This document shows positions 47,071-55,970 of a stretch of DNA of 64,000 bases, one piece after another. Every line of letters begins with the position of its first letter. Within the stretch, counting starts at the first letter, position 1. A program made the position numbers and the translations under genes. The notes beneath the pieces were generated by a model. It saw nothing but the letters and a program-made list of their open reading frames with translations. It was not told the origin of the DNA and did not search any database. Location of the stretch: assembly GCA_035606665.1 (NCBI GenBank), contig DATNEY010000034.1, positions 190,699 to 254,698 on the forward strand, given 5' to 3'. The DNA is from DASUGC01 sp035606665. Lineage in GTDB: Bacteria > Acidobacteriota > Vicinamibacteria > Vicinamibacterales > SCN-69-37.

Positions 47071-48981
47071 CTAGTCGGCTGGCGGAATTGTTTGAGGATT
47101 GGGAGCGGGCCAGATTGCTTTCGCCCTTTCAAAGAGGCGTCTACCGCGTTTCTCGATCGCCGCCTCGTCCCACACGTCAAGCAATCCGAGTTCCTGATTG
47201 ATCGGAAGCAGCGAATTCAGAACCTCCGGGCGCTTCGAGTCATCCGGCTTGCCGGTCCACCAGGCGCGATTGGAGGCCGCTGAATTCAACGGCTGAGTAA
47301 CGACTGTCAGGTTACCGAATGTCTGAAGCGCCGCGTCGCGACGTCTTGTCGCCTGAGCGCGGAGGTCGTCGGCATCCGCGATCCACAACTCTTCCGCATC
47401 CATTCCTACGCTGCCATCAGGAAGCGGCCAATTCTCAAGCCAGCTCTGCGGCAGCAAATGCTCAATCGTCAGCGGCGAGCTGAATTGAAGGCGCTCATGT
47501 TTCGGACCTAAGAACGTCTGATTCAATCGCGTGAAGAGATGAACGAGTCGGGCATTGTTGAGCAGCCGATAAGCTGGAACGGTTTGCCACGCTGCGAGGA
47601 ACTCCCCATCGTCTGGCCACGCCGAGGACTCACCAAATAGCCCAGACAGGAATTCTCGAACCGCTGCTGGATTAGTCCCGACCTTGGCAAGATGACCCGC
47701 TAGATTCAGAAAGACTCGATTGTAGGCTTTGGTTGACCAGCCCACGACTGCGCGACGAAGCAGATACGACTCTATCGAAGTGGAAATCTCACCCCAATCG
47801 CCCTCGCTAATCTTCTGCTCAAGCAAGAACAGGAGGAGCGGGTATGTCGTACGGACGTCGAAGTCCTCAAGAAAAGTCGCAAGACCGAAAATCGGATCGC
47901 CTTGCTTCGGCTCAACAATTCGACGGAAGTTGTCACCCTGTCGGGCGAGCATTGCAAGTTCTTCGGCGACCGAACTGAATGGGCGCTCTCGCTCAATCCA
48001 AAACCGGTACTCGACGTAGAGATGCTTAATGGGGACGTCTGTCAGTCTGCGACTAGTCAGGAAATGCTGCATGAACAGATCGCTTCTCGGTCGAATCAAG
48101 CGGCCTTGCCTTACCTCCTGTCGCCAGAATTCGTCATCGAAACGTCGCCAGTACTTTTCGTAAAGGTCTTCCTGCGGCTCACCTCGACGACCGGCGCGAA
48201 GGAAGATGTAGTTCCGCAAGAGGTCTGCCGGAAGAAGGGGCTCACCGCGTGCATTTAGCGTTTCAAAAATGACTTGGGCGTCATCTCCTCCGGTCAGGTC
48301 GATTGCTACGACCTGCAGCGCAGTCTTCAGTGCCTGAAATGCTTCCTCGACTCTGGTGGCCAGAGGCCGCTCGCCTGCCAACGGCGGCTCTCCGTTCACT
48401 CCGAGGAAGAACTCCCGAATCTGAGCATCGAAGTAGAGGTACGCCTCCACCATCCGAGGTCGCGGTTCATACAGCTTCGAGTACTTCTTCTTCTTGAGAG
48501 GATGTCTTGTTTCGAGTTCGCTGCGCGACTCTGCTGTCAGCACGTCGCGAAACTGCAGTCGATCTAGCTGAGTTGGCCAGACTTTGAACTTATCGACCTC
48601 GGGGTCAGCCATCATGCCCCGATTGAAGCTGTAGCTGTCAAACTCTCGTGCCAGCTCTTCACAACCTTGCTCGCGGCAGAAGTCTCGAAGAACTGCAATG
48701 AAGATCTGCAACGTGATCAGGCGCTGTTGTCCGTCGATGACGTGCCGCTTGTCGACGTGGGTGGCTGGGGTCTGCTTCTGGTCCAAAACCATCGCGCCGA
48801 GAAAATGAACCGGCGCGTCTTTTCGACCTTCCAACCACTCGGTAAACTTGCGCGCGATGTCTTCCCAAAGAGGAGCCCACTGCTGTTCCTCATTCCACAC
48901 GTATTGACGCTGGAAGAGAGGAACCTCAAGCCGCATCTTCTTTTCGAACAATGCCAGAACGGGAACCGCGTGGGCATCCAT
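47071..48981 (-). CDS. DUF262/DUF1524 (GmrSD-like) DNA-targeting protein, 636 aa
   Basis: The N-terminal DUF262 domain (ParB-fold NTPase/nuclease) has PLFQRQYVW and DGQQRLITL (residues 83-90) and FETLNARGEPLLPADLLRN. The C-terminal DUF1524 domain is an HNH-type nuclease with IEHLLPQSW and NLTVV. This fused form resembles GmrSD-type modification-dependent type IV restriction enzymes that cut glucosylated or otherwise modified phage DNA; substrate is not inferable. Divergent from the zinc-ribbon/PIN gene across about 105 bases, probably containing both promoters. Codon and base composition look less GC-rich than the chromosome part. Confidence 0.88.
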   Translation of the reverse strand: MDAHAVPVLALFEKKMRLEVPLFQRQYVWNEEQQWAPLWEDIARKFTEWLEGRKDAPVHFLGAMVLDQKQTPATHVDKRHVIDGQQRLITLQIFIAVLRDFCREQGCEELAREFDSYSFNRGMMADPEVDKFKVWPTQLDRLQFRDVLTAESRSELETRHPLKKKKYSKLYEPRPRMVEAYLYFDAQIREFFLGVNGEPPLAGERPLATRVEEAFQALKTALQVVAIDLTGGDDAQVIFETLNARGEPLLPADLLRNYIFLRAGRRGEPQEDLYEKYWRRFDDEFWRQEVRQGRLIRPRSDLFMQHFLTSRRLTDVPIKHLYVEYRFWIERERPFSSVAEELAMLARQGDNFRRIVEPKQGDPIFGLATFLEDFDVRTTYPLLLFLLEQKISEGDWGEISTSIESYLLRRAVVGWSTKAYNRVFLNLAGHLAKVGTNPAAVREFLSGLFGESSAWPDDGEFLAAWQTVPAYRLLNNARLVHLFTRLNQTFLGPKHERLQFSSPLTIEHLLPQSWLENWPLPDGSVGMDAEELWIADADDLRAQATRRRDAALQTFGNLTVVTQPLNSAASNRAWWTGKPDDSKRPEVLNSLLPINQELGLLDVWDEAAIEKRGRRLFERAKAIWPAPNPQTIPPAD

Positions 48982-49086
48982 GGTGGGGCTGATTCTAAAT
49001 CGCTAAAGGACCTGACTGCGGCAGGTTTTCGGCGCGCGCCCCCACCTGCCCATTGGACAGCGGTCCGGCTCTACAATCGATCTTCC

Positions 49087-50397
49087 GTGTCGAACCGGCT
49101 GAGTATTGACCCGAGGGTCTTCATACGTTCGCCCTTCCTCCTCTGTCCAAACTGTGGACGGGAGACCTTCGGCGTGCTGGCAATCGGTGGGAGCACATAC
49201 AGCCGACGTTGTCGCGAGTGCTGGTACACAACGGCCCGTCCGCTCTGGCCGCTCCAACGGAAGGTCATCTACCTAGATCAGTTTGCGATCAGCAACATGG
49301 CGAAAGCCCTTGACCGTGCGATGGCGGGCCATGAGCGCGCCGTTCGTGATGGATTCTGGCTGGAACTATTTGAGGCTCTTGAGCGCGCGTGCAAGTTGCA
49401 GCTTGCGATTTGTCCTTCCTCGGATGCCCACACGGAAGAATCATCACTGTCCGAAGTCCGCAGATCTCTAAAGCGGATGTACGAGCACCTGTCGCACGGT
49501 GTTGCGTTTGACGACTTCGAGCAGGTCGCTTGTGCTCAGTTGGCGATTGCGGCCCGCGCGTGGATCAAAGGTGAAGCGCCTGCCTACATGTTCGATCCCG
49601 AGAGTATTACCGCTGGCGGACTTCAAGAATGGCACGAGCGCTACAACATCACTGTCGATTTGCCGTATCCACCGAGCATCATCAAGGCAATCGAGGACTT
49701 CCGACAAGGCGTTCACGGACACGTGGCCGAGCTCTTCGAGGAGTGGCGTGCGCACCCTCGAAAAGACTTTGACTATTGGATTGCTCGGGAGCGCGAGGCT
49801 GGTCGCAACGGAATTCTCGGATCGGTAAGGCTCTACCAGAAGTCTCTGGCAGACCGCTCATCGCTGGATGTCTACGAGTCCAGCGGCTTGACGAGGTTCA
49901 TGGTCATCGTGCGGGAGTTCCAGGGCAGCGGGGTTGCACGTGCCACGCTTTTTGATGAGATTGGTAAGTTCCTTCAGTCACCCGAGTTCCAAACGTATCC
50001 ATACAGCCGGATCGAAACGGCAATGTGGGCGGGCGTCGCTTGTCAGGCGGCCAACGGCCGGAAGACGCCGCCGAATGTTGGCATGCAGAACGACATCACT
50101 GTCGTTGCTGCCTTGATGCCCTACTGCGATGCGATGCTTGTGGACAACGAGTGCAGGGAGTTGTTGCGCAGCATCCCCAAGAAGCACGCGCTCGGCTACA
50201 AGGCGGAAGTCTTCTCGCCGAATTCAGGCGAGCACTTTCTCACCTATCTACGAGGGCTGGAGGCGACCGCAGATCCCGGAGTCCTTGCCAGCGTGCGCGA
50301 GGTCTACGGCGCGGATTGGCCCCGCCCCTTCTTGACGATGTACGAAGTCGACCGTCAACGCGATCAACGCCGAGAATCTCGAACCAGTGACGCCTGA
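49087..50397 (+). CDS. Zinc-ribbon plus PIN-like putative nuclease
   Basis: 436 aa from a GTG start (VSNRLSIDPRVF); the frame is open further upstream but only across the divergent GmrSD-like gene. A zinc ribbon (C20, C23, C42, C45) is followed by KVIYLDQFAISNMAKAL, where D64 would be the first acidic residue of a PIN-like active site, and a distal block NDITVVAALMPYCDAMLVDNECRELL with two further aspartates, as in PIN domains. PIN-like proteins are usually ribonucleases, in toxins or defence systems. The WYL-like gene overlaps its last 11 bases. Activity is inferred. Confidence 0.7.
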   Translation: MSNRLSIDPRVFIRSPFLLCPNCGRETFGVLAIGGSTYSRRCRECWYTTARPLWPLQRKVIYLDQFAISNMAKALDRAMAGHERAVRDGFWLELFEALERACKLQLAICPSSDAHTEESSLSEVRRSLKRMYEHLSHGVAFDDFEQVACAQLAIAARAWIKGEAPAYMFDPESITAGGLQEWHERYNITVDLPYPPSIIKAIEDFRQGVHGHVAELFEEWRAHPRKDFDYWIAREREAGRNGILGSVRLYQKSLADRSSLDVYESSGLTRFMVIVREFQGSGVARATLFDEIGKFLQSPEFQTYPYSRIETAMWAGVACQAANGRKTPPNVGMQNDITVVAALMPYCDAMLVDNECRELLRSIPKKHALGYKAEVFSPNSGEHFLTYLRGLEATADPGVLASVREVYGADWPRPFLTMYEVDRQRDQRRESRTSDA

Positions 50398-50977
50398 GGC
50401 ACGCGGCTCCCTTCATCAACGTCTCACCGCTGCCAGCCGAAACGGCGAAGTCGTGCGAATAGTCTATCGGGGCGGAAGTCAGCCAGGCACCCTCCGCGAG
50501 ATCGTTCCGATCAGTGTGACGAATACGGACGTTGTTGCTCGCGACGTGGCCACTGGCATCACCAAGACCTTCAAACTTGCGAAGATCGAAAGTGAGGCAG
50601 GAGCGATCGGCCCACAGATCTACGACCCTGGCCAAGCCCGAGACCGACGGTCGATTCGGGAGGCGATCGAAGCGGTCGAAAAGGAGCTGCAACTTCTTGG
50701 GTGGCACGTCGCAGTGTCAGACAACTACGCGAGCCTCCACCGCTTCTTCAAGAACGGAAAGCCACGCAAAGCAGCTGTTGTTCAAGTGTGGTTCGATGAG
50801 TTCACGGTAGACGGGTTCGATGATGGGGACGGTCTCGGCATGCAGGAGGTCGTTCGTCCCTCGAAGCTTCCGTATCACGCCTGTAGTATTCGAGTACCGA
50901 CGCGATCTTACGCGGACCTGCGCAAAGCCCTGCTGCTGTTCCTCGACGAGGCAAAAGCACTCGCCGCCTCTGAGTAG
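50387..50977 (+). CDS. WYL-like domain protein partnered with the PIN-like gene
   Basis: 196 aa from a GTG lying 11 bases inside the PIN-like gene, suggesting coupling. The N-terminal 60 residues (EVVRIVYRGGSQPGTLREIVPISVTNTDVVARDVATGITKTFKLAKIES) resemble a WYL domain, an Sm-like ligand-sensing fold common in regulators of defence systems. The C-terminal 90 residues contain no recognised domain (VWFDEFTVDGFDDGDGLGMQEVVRPSKLPYHACSIRVP). It may sense a ligand or nucleic acid for the PIN protein. Confidence 0.6.
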   Translation: MTPEARGSLHQRLTAASRNGEVVRIVYRGGSQPGTLREIVPISVTNTDVVARDVATGITKTFKLAKIESEAGAIGPQIYDPGQARDRRSIREAIEAVEKELQLLGWHVAVSDNYASLHRFFKNGKPRKAAVVQVWFDEFTVDGFDDGDGLGMQEVVRPSKLPYHACSIRVPTRSYADLRKALLLFLDEAKALAASE

Positions 50978-50981
50978 TGTT

Positions 50982-52448
50982 TCAAACTTGATTGGACCGC
51001 TTGAGCTGAAAGTACAGGAGTCCCAAGTAACTCCATGCCGCGTCTATAAGCGTCGTGACCGTCCCTCGTAATCGATCTTCGCGCCCTGTCGTCCATCGCG
51101 CCTGCTTAATCGCATCGTGCAATCTCCGAAGGCGATCAAGAGCATCAAGTGTGTCGGCGACCTTAGACGCCGCGACTGCCCGAAGCTCCTCTCCACACTC
51201 GTCCTGTTCCGGTCTCGCTTCGAGAAACGTCCGGACCGTCGCTTGAAGAGCTGACAATATGGGCGCTGCCGCTAGGTCCCGTTCTGGCACCCAGCGATAG
51301 TCAGCGACGTTCGCAATGTCATCCGCGACCAGCAGCAATCTCTCCTCAGGCGCGTGCTTTGAGGACTTCAGCTGTTGGCAGATTCGTTCGAACCGTTGCC
51401 CGTTTGACACCAGCAGAGTCTCAAGCTGGTGTCTGTGTGCGACACTTGCACCGCTCGCGATTGCAGCCGCGCAGATTTGAAAGACCAGCCAGCCGTACGT
51501 GGTGAGAGTCCGGTACCCGCCTTTCGATTCTGAAGCAGTGGTCGACCGAGGTTGGAAGAGCAATGCGCTGGCCTGTCCTTGATGAACGATCTCTGACCGC
51601 GCCCGATAGAATTGGTCAATCCACAGTTCAGCTCTCGGGACATTACCGATGAGGAGGAGAATCGCTTCTTTGAATCGTCTCGAAATCTGTGGACCCTGCT
51701 CAAGAGCGAGCAAACACTCAAAGCCAGCGGCAAGATGAACGAGCGCTACTTCGGCGGGAGTGTCAACGCCGAGGCTTCTGTTGTACCAAGTGATCGAGGT
51801 CAACAGCCGCGCATGCAGATCGGAACGCTCGTGTCTTCTCGTGAAAAAGGAGACGACTGCACCGAATGCCGTCGATTGTTCGATATCCGGCCAGTGGTGA
51901 GCGAGATCTTGCGATAGATTCAGCGACAGCCAGCTGCAGGGTGGGTACAGACGCCGCCCGCGTGCAACCGATCCCCAATCTCGGCCATCTACCTGACAGT
52001 CAAAGCCTCGAACGTACCCTCGCTCGTCGGCTTGCGGGTAGTCCGGTGGCAGAGCGTCGACAGTCCCTTCCTGCGCTTCCAGATAGATTCGATGGACCTC
52101 CTCTTGTCGCCGAAATAAAAATACAGTCCCGTGCTCGTAGTGAAGAAAAGGCTCGCCGTCGCCAGATGATCGGTGGGGCGACGAATACCCGTAGGTCCAC
52201 AGCGCGCGGGCTTCCCGAAGGTCGCGAAGGAACTCAGTCCGACGATCTTCCGGCGCATCCGTCTTGCAAATCGCGAAGGTGGGAGCCGTTATTCGATGGT
52301 GGTCCCTCAGAAAGAACAAGCTGCAGAGTTCGTCAAGTTCCTGCTGCTCTTCCGCCGAGAGGCCCTCGCGATCTGCTCCCGTGCGAAATGTCGTGTTGCG
52401 ATACCGAAACCGCTCGCTGGTCTTGAGATACGGGAAGAAAGCGATCAT
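50982..52448 (-). CDS. HEPN-motif (Apea-like) protein, 488 aa
   Basis: The C-terminal half contains a HEPN-type motif R-x4-H: FYRARSEIVHQG with R284 and H289, preceded by an alpha-helical bundle (VALVHLAAGFECLLALEQGP). This matches Apea-like HEPN domains. R-x4-6-H HEPN proteins are commonly metal-independent ribonucleases of abortive-infection or toxin systems. The N-terminal region (1-200) has no recognised domain. It ends convergently with the WYL-like gene; the second HEPN gene lies just upstream on the same strand. Confidence 0.7.
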   Translation of the reverse strand: MIAFFPYLKTSERFRYRNTTFRTGADREGLSAEEQQELDELCSLFFLRDHHRITAPTFAICKTDAPEDRRTEFLRDLREARALWTYGYSSPHRSSGDGEPFLHYEHGTVFLFRRQEEVHRIYLEAQEGTVDALPPDYPQADERGYVRGFDCQVDGRDWGSVARGRRLYPPCSWLSLNLSQDLAHHWPDIEQSTAFGAVVSFFTRRHERSDLHARLLTSITWYNRSLGVDTPAEVALVHLAAGFECLLALEQGPQISRRFKEAILLLIGNVPRAELWIDQFYRARSEIVHQGQASALLFQPRSTTASESKGGYRTLTTYGWLVFQICAAAIASGASVAHRHQLETLLVSNGQRFERICQQLKSSKHAPEERLLLVADDIANVADYRWVPERDLAAAPILSALQATVRTFLEARPEQDECGEELRAVAASKVADTLDALDRLRRLHDAIKQARWTTGREDRLRGTVTTLIDAAWSYLGLLYFQLKRSNQV

Positions 52449-52457
52449 GGAAAGTTT

Positions 52458-53786
52458 CTAGAGACCGAAATCCAGTGCGGCATCGAGGCGGTTTCGCGCG
52501 CCCGCAGCCGGATCGACCGCGCCTTTGGCTACCCTGTCGTGATCGCCATCGAGGCAGAGGAACGCTTGCAAGCTGCGTCGTAAGATCAATTCGGCGATCG
52601 AGGCTCTGTCCCTCAAATCCTTCGCGGGTTGTTGTGGGTCGCCGTGCACTATCGCAGACCTCATCTTGTAGACCCGCTCCACGTTCTTGCGCAGCGCACG
52701 ACTGAGCGAGACGTCACTTTCCAGCAGAGCGGCGCTCCTCTTGGCAAGGTGGCTCGCCTTACTCTGCTCCTTCGACAAGTAGATTGATTCGAGCGCCGTC
52801 ACGGCGTCGACCAGGAGATCTTCATTGGCCTCGACATTCTCTCCGGTGCCAAGCGGGTAGTGGTGGCTCCAGATAGTTCGACAGACCCGATCGAAGAACC
52901 GACGGCTCGTTTCGGCTCGATGTGAATGCAACGCTGCTTTGGCCTTGCCAACGGCCAGTCGCCGGAGACAAGTTGCCAACTTGCTTGCGTCTTGGACTCT
53001 CAGCGTGACGAGGCGCTCCGGGACTTCTTCGGGTTCACTATCTTCGTCGTAGGTTTCGTACCTACTCAACCAGACGGGATCGTCAGCAATAACCGCTTGA
53101 ATCGCGTCCGAGACCATCAGCGACTCAGTGCGCTGATACATCAATGGGGCACGGACCTTGCTGGAATTGACCAGGTTCAACAACGACACCCAAGTTTGGG
53201 CAAGTCGCTCGATCTGCTCGCTTGGCGAATCCCAGAAAAATAGCGTCGGCCCCCAAGGTGGGTTGGCGCCGTTGCCGGAGATCTCCAAGGCGAAGAGTGA
53301 TTCCACCTGATCTCGTTTGACAGAACCGGGCAGAGGCACATCGCCAAACCACGAGTCCAGGAACGAATCGGTCAACTCAACGAGCCGAATGCCAGGCTCA
53401 ATCTCGACGTCGGGTACCGGAAGGTCGAGCCCGTCAATCACGATCAGCGACACCAACGGCGCGGTCGCCTTGTTGATGGCGGCAAGGATGGAGTCTGCCT
53501 CGTCGGATGAACTGAACTCGGGTTCCGTCATCCGCTCGCGGAATTTGGTCCTGGTCCAGAACGCTCGCAGGTGACTGGTCGGATCGATCAAGTCGATCTC
53601 GCTCAACGGCTTTCCCGAGGAGTTCGCGTATCTCGGAGAGGCATGCCCGACAGCAGCGATGGCTGCCTTGAGCGCAGCTGTGTGAGGCAGTTGTGCGACA
53701 CCGTGCGAGCCCTGGCCCAACAGTTCAAGCCGGTAAGCATCTATCGCGGATGCAAGCCGGGGAACGGGCTCTTCGCTCGAAGACAC
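52458..53786 (-). CDS. HEPN-motif (Apea-like) protein, 442 aa
   Basis: Near the C-terminus, VYKMRSAIVHGD gives an R376-x4-H381 HEPN motif with the preceding helices (DAVTALESIYLSKEQSKASHLAKRSAALLE). The N-terminal region (1-250) contains no recognised domain but includes an acidic segment. The 3' end lies nine bases from the start of the 488-aa HEPN gene, and the two genes share orientation, so they likely form an operon. They share only the terminal HEPN motif clearly; whether one modulates the other is unknown. Confidence 0.7.
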   Translation of the reverse strand: MSSSEEPVPRLASAIDAYRLELLGQGSHGVAQLPHTAALKAAIAAVGHASPRYANSSGKPLSEIDLIDPTSHLRAFWTRTKFRERMTEPEFSSSDEADSILAAINKATAPLVSLIVIDGLDLPVPDVEIEPGIRLVELTDSFLDSWFGDVPLPGSVKRDQVESLFALEISGNGANPPWGPTLFFWDSPSEQIERLAQTWVSLLNLVNSSKVRAPLMYQRTESLMVSDAIQAVIADDPVWLSRYETYDEDSEPEEVPERLVTLRVQDASKLATCLRRLAVGKAKAALHSHRAETSRRFFDRVCRTIWSHHYPLGTGENVEANEDLLVDAVTALESIYLSKEQSKASHLAKRSAALLESDVSLSRALRKNVERVYKMRSAIVHGDPQQPAKDLRDRASIAELILRRSLQAFLCLDGDHDRVAKGAVDPAAGARNRLDAALDFGL

Positions 53787-53854
53787 GGGCGGAGGGTATC
53801 AACTTCCACGAGGGGACCGAAAGGTCCGCATATTCGCTGTGATAGAAGGAGTCG

Positions 53855-55966
53855 ATGACCCGTCAGGAAGGGCTGCGCGAAGAGGCGGACGCTGTGCTGC
53901 AGGCCCTCGTCGGTGGCTCTGCTCAGCTCCGAAGCGATCAATGGACTGCAATTGAGGCACTGGTTGTTGAAAAGAAGAGAGTTTTATGCGTTCAACGAAC
54001 GGGCTGGGGGAAATCGGCGGTGTACTTCGTCGCGACCACACTTCTGCGAAGACGAGGATCCGGTCCCACCTTGATTGTGTCGCCGTTGCTCGCGTTGATG
54101 AGGAACCAGATCGAGGCAGCAAAGCGCGCGGGTATCGCTGCCGAGACGATCAACTCGGCAAATATTGCTGATTGGAACAACGTCTACGATCAGGTCATCG
54201 ACAACAAGGTTGATGCGTTGCTCGTGAGCCCTGAGCGACTGAATCACCACGATTTTCGCGACTACATCCTTCCGAAGATCGCGGCGGTAACTGGGTTGGT
54301 TGTCGTAGATGAAGCCCACTGCATTTCTGACTGGGGGCACGACTTCCGCCCGGACTATCGACGAATTCGTACGCTCTTGGCGCAATTGCCGCAGCAGATC
54401 CCAGTTCTCGCGACAACCGCGACGGCGAACGAGCGAGTAACAGCCGACGTTGCTGATCAACTCGGAGAAACGAAGATCCTTCGGGGATCTCTCGATCGTG
54501 AATCATTGAGGCTCTGCGTCCTTCCGTTTACCCGATCAGCCGATCGCTTGGCGTGGTTGGGAGAACATCTCAACGATCTTCCCGGCTCCGGGATCATCTA
54601 CGCACTAACGGTCGGGACGGCCGATCAGACAGCCGAGTATCTTCGTGCACGAGGACACGCAGTCAGGTCTTATAGCGCGCAGAACGAAAGCGACGAACGG
54701 TTAGCTGCCGAGGACGACCTTCTCAACAATCGGGTCAAAGCTCTGGTCGCAACCTCAGCACTCGGCATGGGCTTCGACAAGCCAGATCTTGGATTCGTCG
54801 TCCACGTTGGCGCACCTCCGTCGCCGATTTCGTACTATCAGCAGATCGGACGTGCGGGCCGCGCCCTCAGTAATGCTTTAGTGGTGCTTTTGCCGAGCGA
54901 CCAAGACCTTCGCGTCTGGCAGTACTTCACGTCACTGGCCTTTCCGCCGGAACAAGAGGTTCGAAAAATCCTTGGTGCGCTTGCGACGGCAGATCGGCCG
55001 CTCTCGACGCCCGTGCTTGAAACTCACGTCGATCTCAGTCGCACAAGGTTGGAGCACATCCTGCGGGTCTTGGATGTTGACGGTGCAGTTCGCAGAGTTC
55101 AGGGCGGCTGGACACTTACAGGAGTGCCTTGGGAGCACGATACCGTCCGTTATGAGCGAGTCAGCGCAGCCCGTCAAGCCGAACTCGACTCGATGCTTCA
55201 GTACATCGCTACTGACGCCTGCCGTATGAAGTTCCTTCGTGATTGTCTCGACGATCACGGCGCGGGCCCTTGCGGCCGTTGTGACAACTGCACGGAGCCG
55301 TTCGTTTCTGACAGCGTGTCGACTTCGGAGGCGGAATGCCTAAGCAGACACTTGGCAAAGGCCGGGATTGAGTTGTCGCCTCGCGCGATGTGGCCAACCG
55401 GGCTCCCGAGATTGGGTATTTCGTTGTCAGGAAGAATTGCGAGCGATGAGTTGTGCGATGCAGGCCGTGCTGCGGCGCGGCTAACTGACATGGGTTGGGG
55501 CGAGGAGCTGTCTCGGGTTCTAGCAGCTGAAGACCAGAGGATTCCTGATCGCTTGATGGAGTTGGCTCAACGCGTGCTGGACGATTTCGTTCGGGCGCTG
55601 GAGCTGGATGTTCCTCTCGCATTCGTCGGTATTCGCTCTAGGCGACGCCCGGCGCTCACCGAGTCATTGTTCGAGGGACTCTGTAGCCGGTTCGGTCTTC
55701 CGTTCCTTGGCAGTGTCACCGCACCGAATCCTGAATCACTCGACAAACGATCAAATAACGCAGGTCGGGTGGCGACACTTCACACCGGTCTACTGCCGAC
55801 GGCCTCGACGGTCGAAAGCCTGCAGTCCGCCGCCACTGCGGTACTACTGGTCGATGATTTCGTTGATTCCGGCTGGACCATGACCCTGGCTGGGCGTGCC
55901 CTCAAACGCGCGGGTGCCAATCGCGTCTTGCCGTTCGCGCTCGCGACAACAGGGCGACGGGACTAG
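53855..55966 (+). CDS. RecQ-type DNA helicase fused to a phosphoribosyltransferase-like domain
   Basis: 703 aa superfamily 2 helicase: Walker A TGWGKS (49-54), DEAH box (152-155) in VVDEAHCISDWGHDFRPDYRRI, motif VI region YYQQIGRAGRALS. The RecQ zinc-binding cysteines follow (CRMKFLRDCLDDHGAGPCGRCDNC). No HRDC domain is visible; instead the last 100 or so residues form a phosphoribosyltransferase-like domain with VLLVDDFVDSGWTMTLAG, the PRPP-binding loop of PRTases. It is divergent from the HEPN gene pair and convergent with a GIY-YIG gene. The role of the PRTase-like domain is not known. Confidence 0.88.
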   Translation: MTRQEGLREEADAVLQALVGGSAQLRSDQWTAIEALVVEKKRVLCVQRTGWGKSAVYFVATTLLRRRGSGPTLIVSPLLALMRNQIEAAKRAGIAAETINSANIADWNNVYDQVIDNKVDALLVSPERLNHHDFRDYILPKIAAVTGLVVVDEAHCISDWGHDFRPDYRRIRTLLAQLPQQIPVLATTATANERVTADVADQLGETKILRGSLDRESLRLCVLPFTRSADRLAWLGEHLNDLPGSGIIYALTVGTADQTAEYLRARGHAVRSYSAQNESDERLAAEDDLLNNRVKALVATSALGMGFDKPDLGFVVHVGAPPSPISYYQQIGRAGRALSNALVVLLPSDQDLRVWQYFTSLAFPPEQEVRKILGALATADRPLSTPVLETHVDLSRTRLEHILRVLDVDGAVRRVQGGWTLTGVPWEHDTVRYERVSAARQAELDSMLQYIATDACRMKFLRDCLDDHGAGPCGRCDNCTEPFVSDSVSTSEAECLSRHLAKAGIELSPRAMWPTGLPRLGISLSGRIASDELCDAGRAAARLTDMGWGEELSRVLAAEDQRIPDRLMELAQRVLDDFVRALELDVPLAFVGIRSRRRPALTESLFEGLCSRFGLPFLGSVTAPNPESLDKRSNNAGRVATLHTGLLPTASTVESLQSAATAVLLVDDFVDSGWTMTLAGRALKRAGANRVLPFALATTGRRD

Positions 55967-55970
55967 CGGG

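Noticed and set aside
48667..49086. Upstream extension of the zinc-ribbon/PIN-like gene
   Set aside because: This part of the frame overlaps the well-supported GmrSD-like gene on the other strand; the zinc ribbon begins only after GTG 49087.
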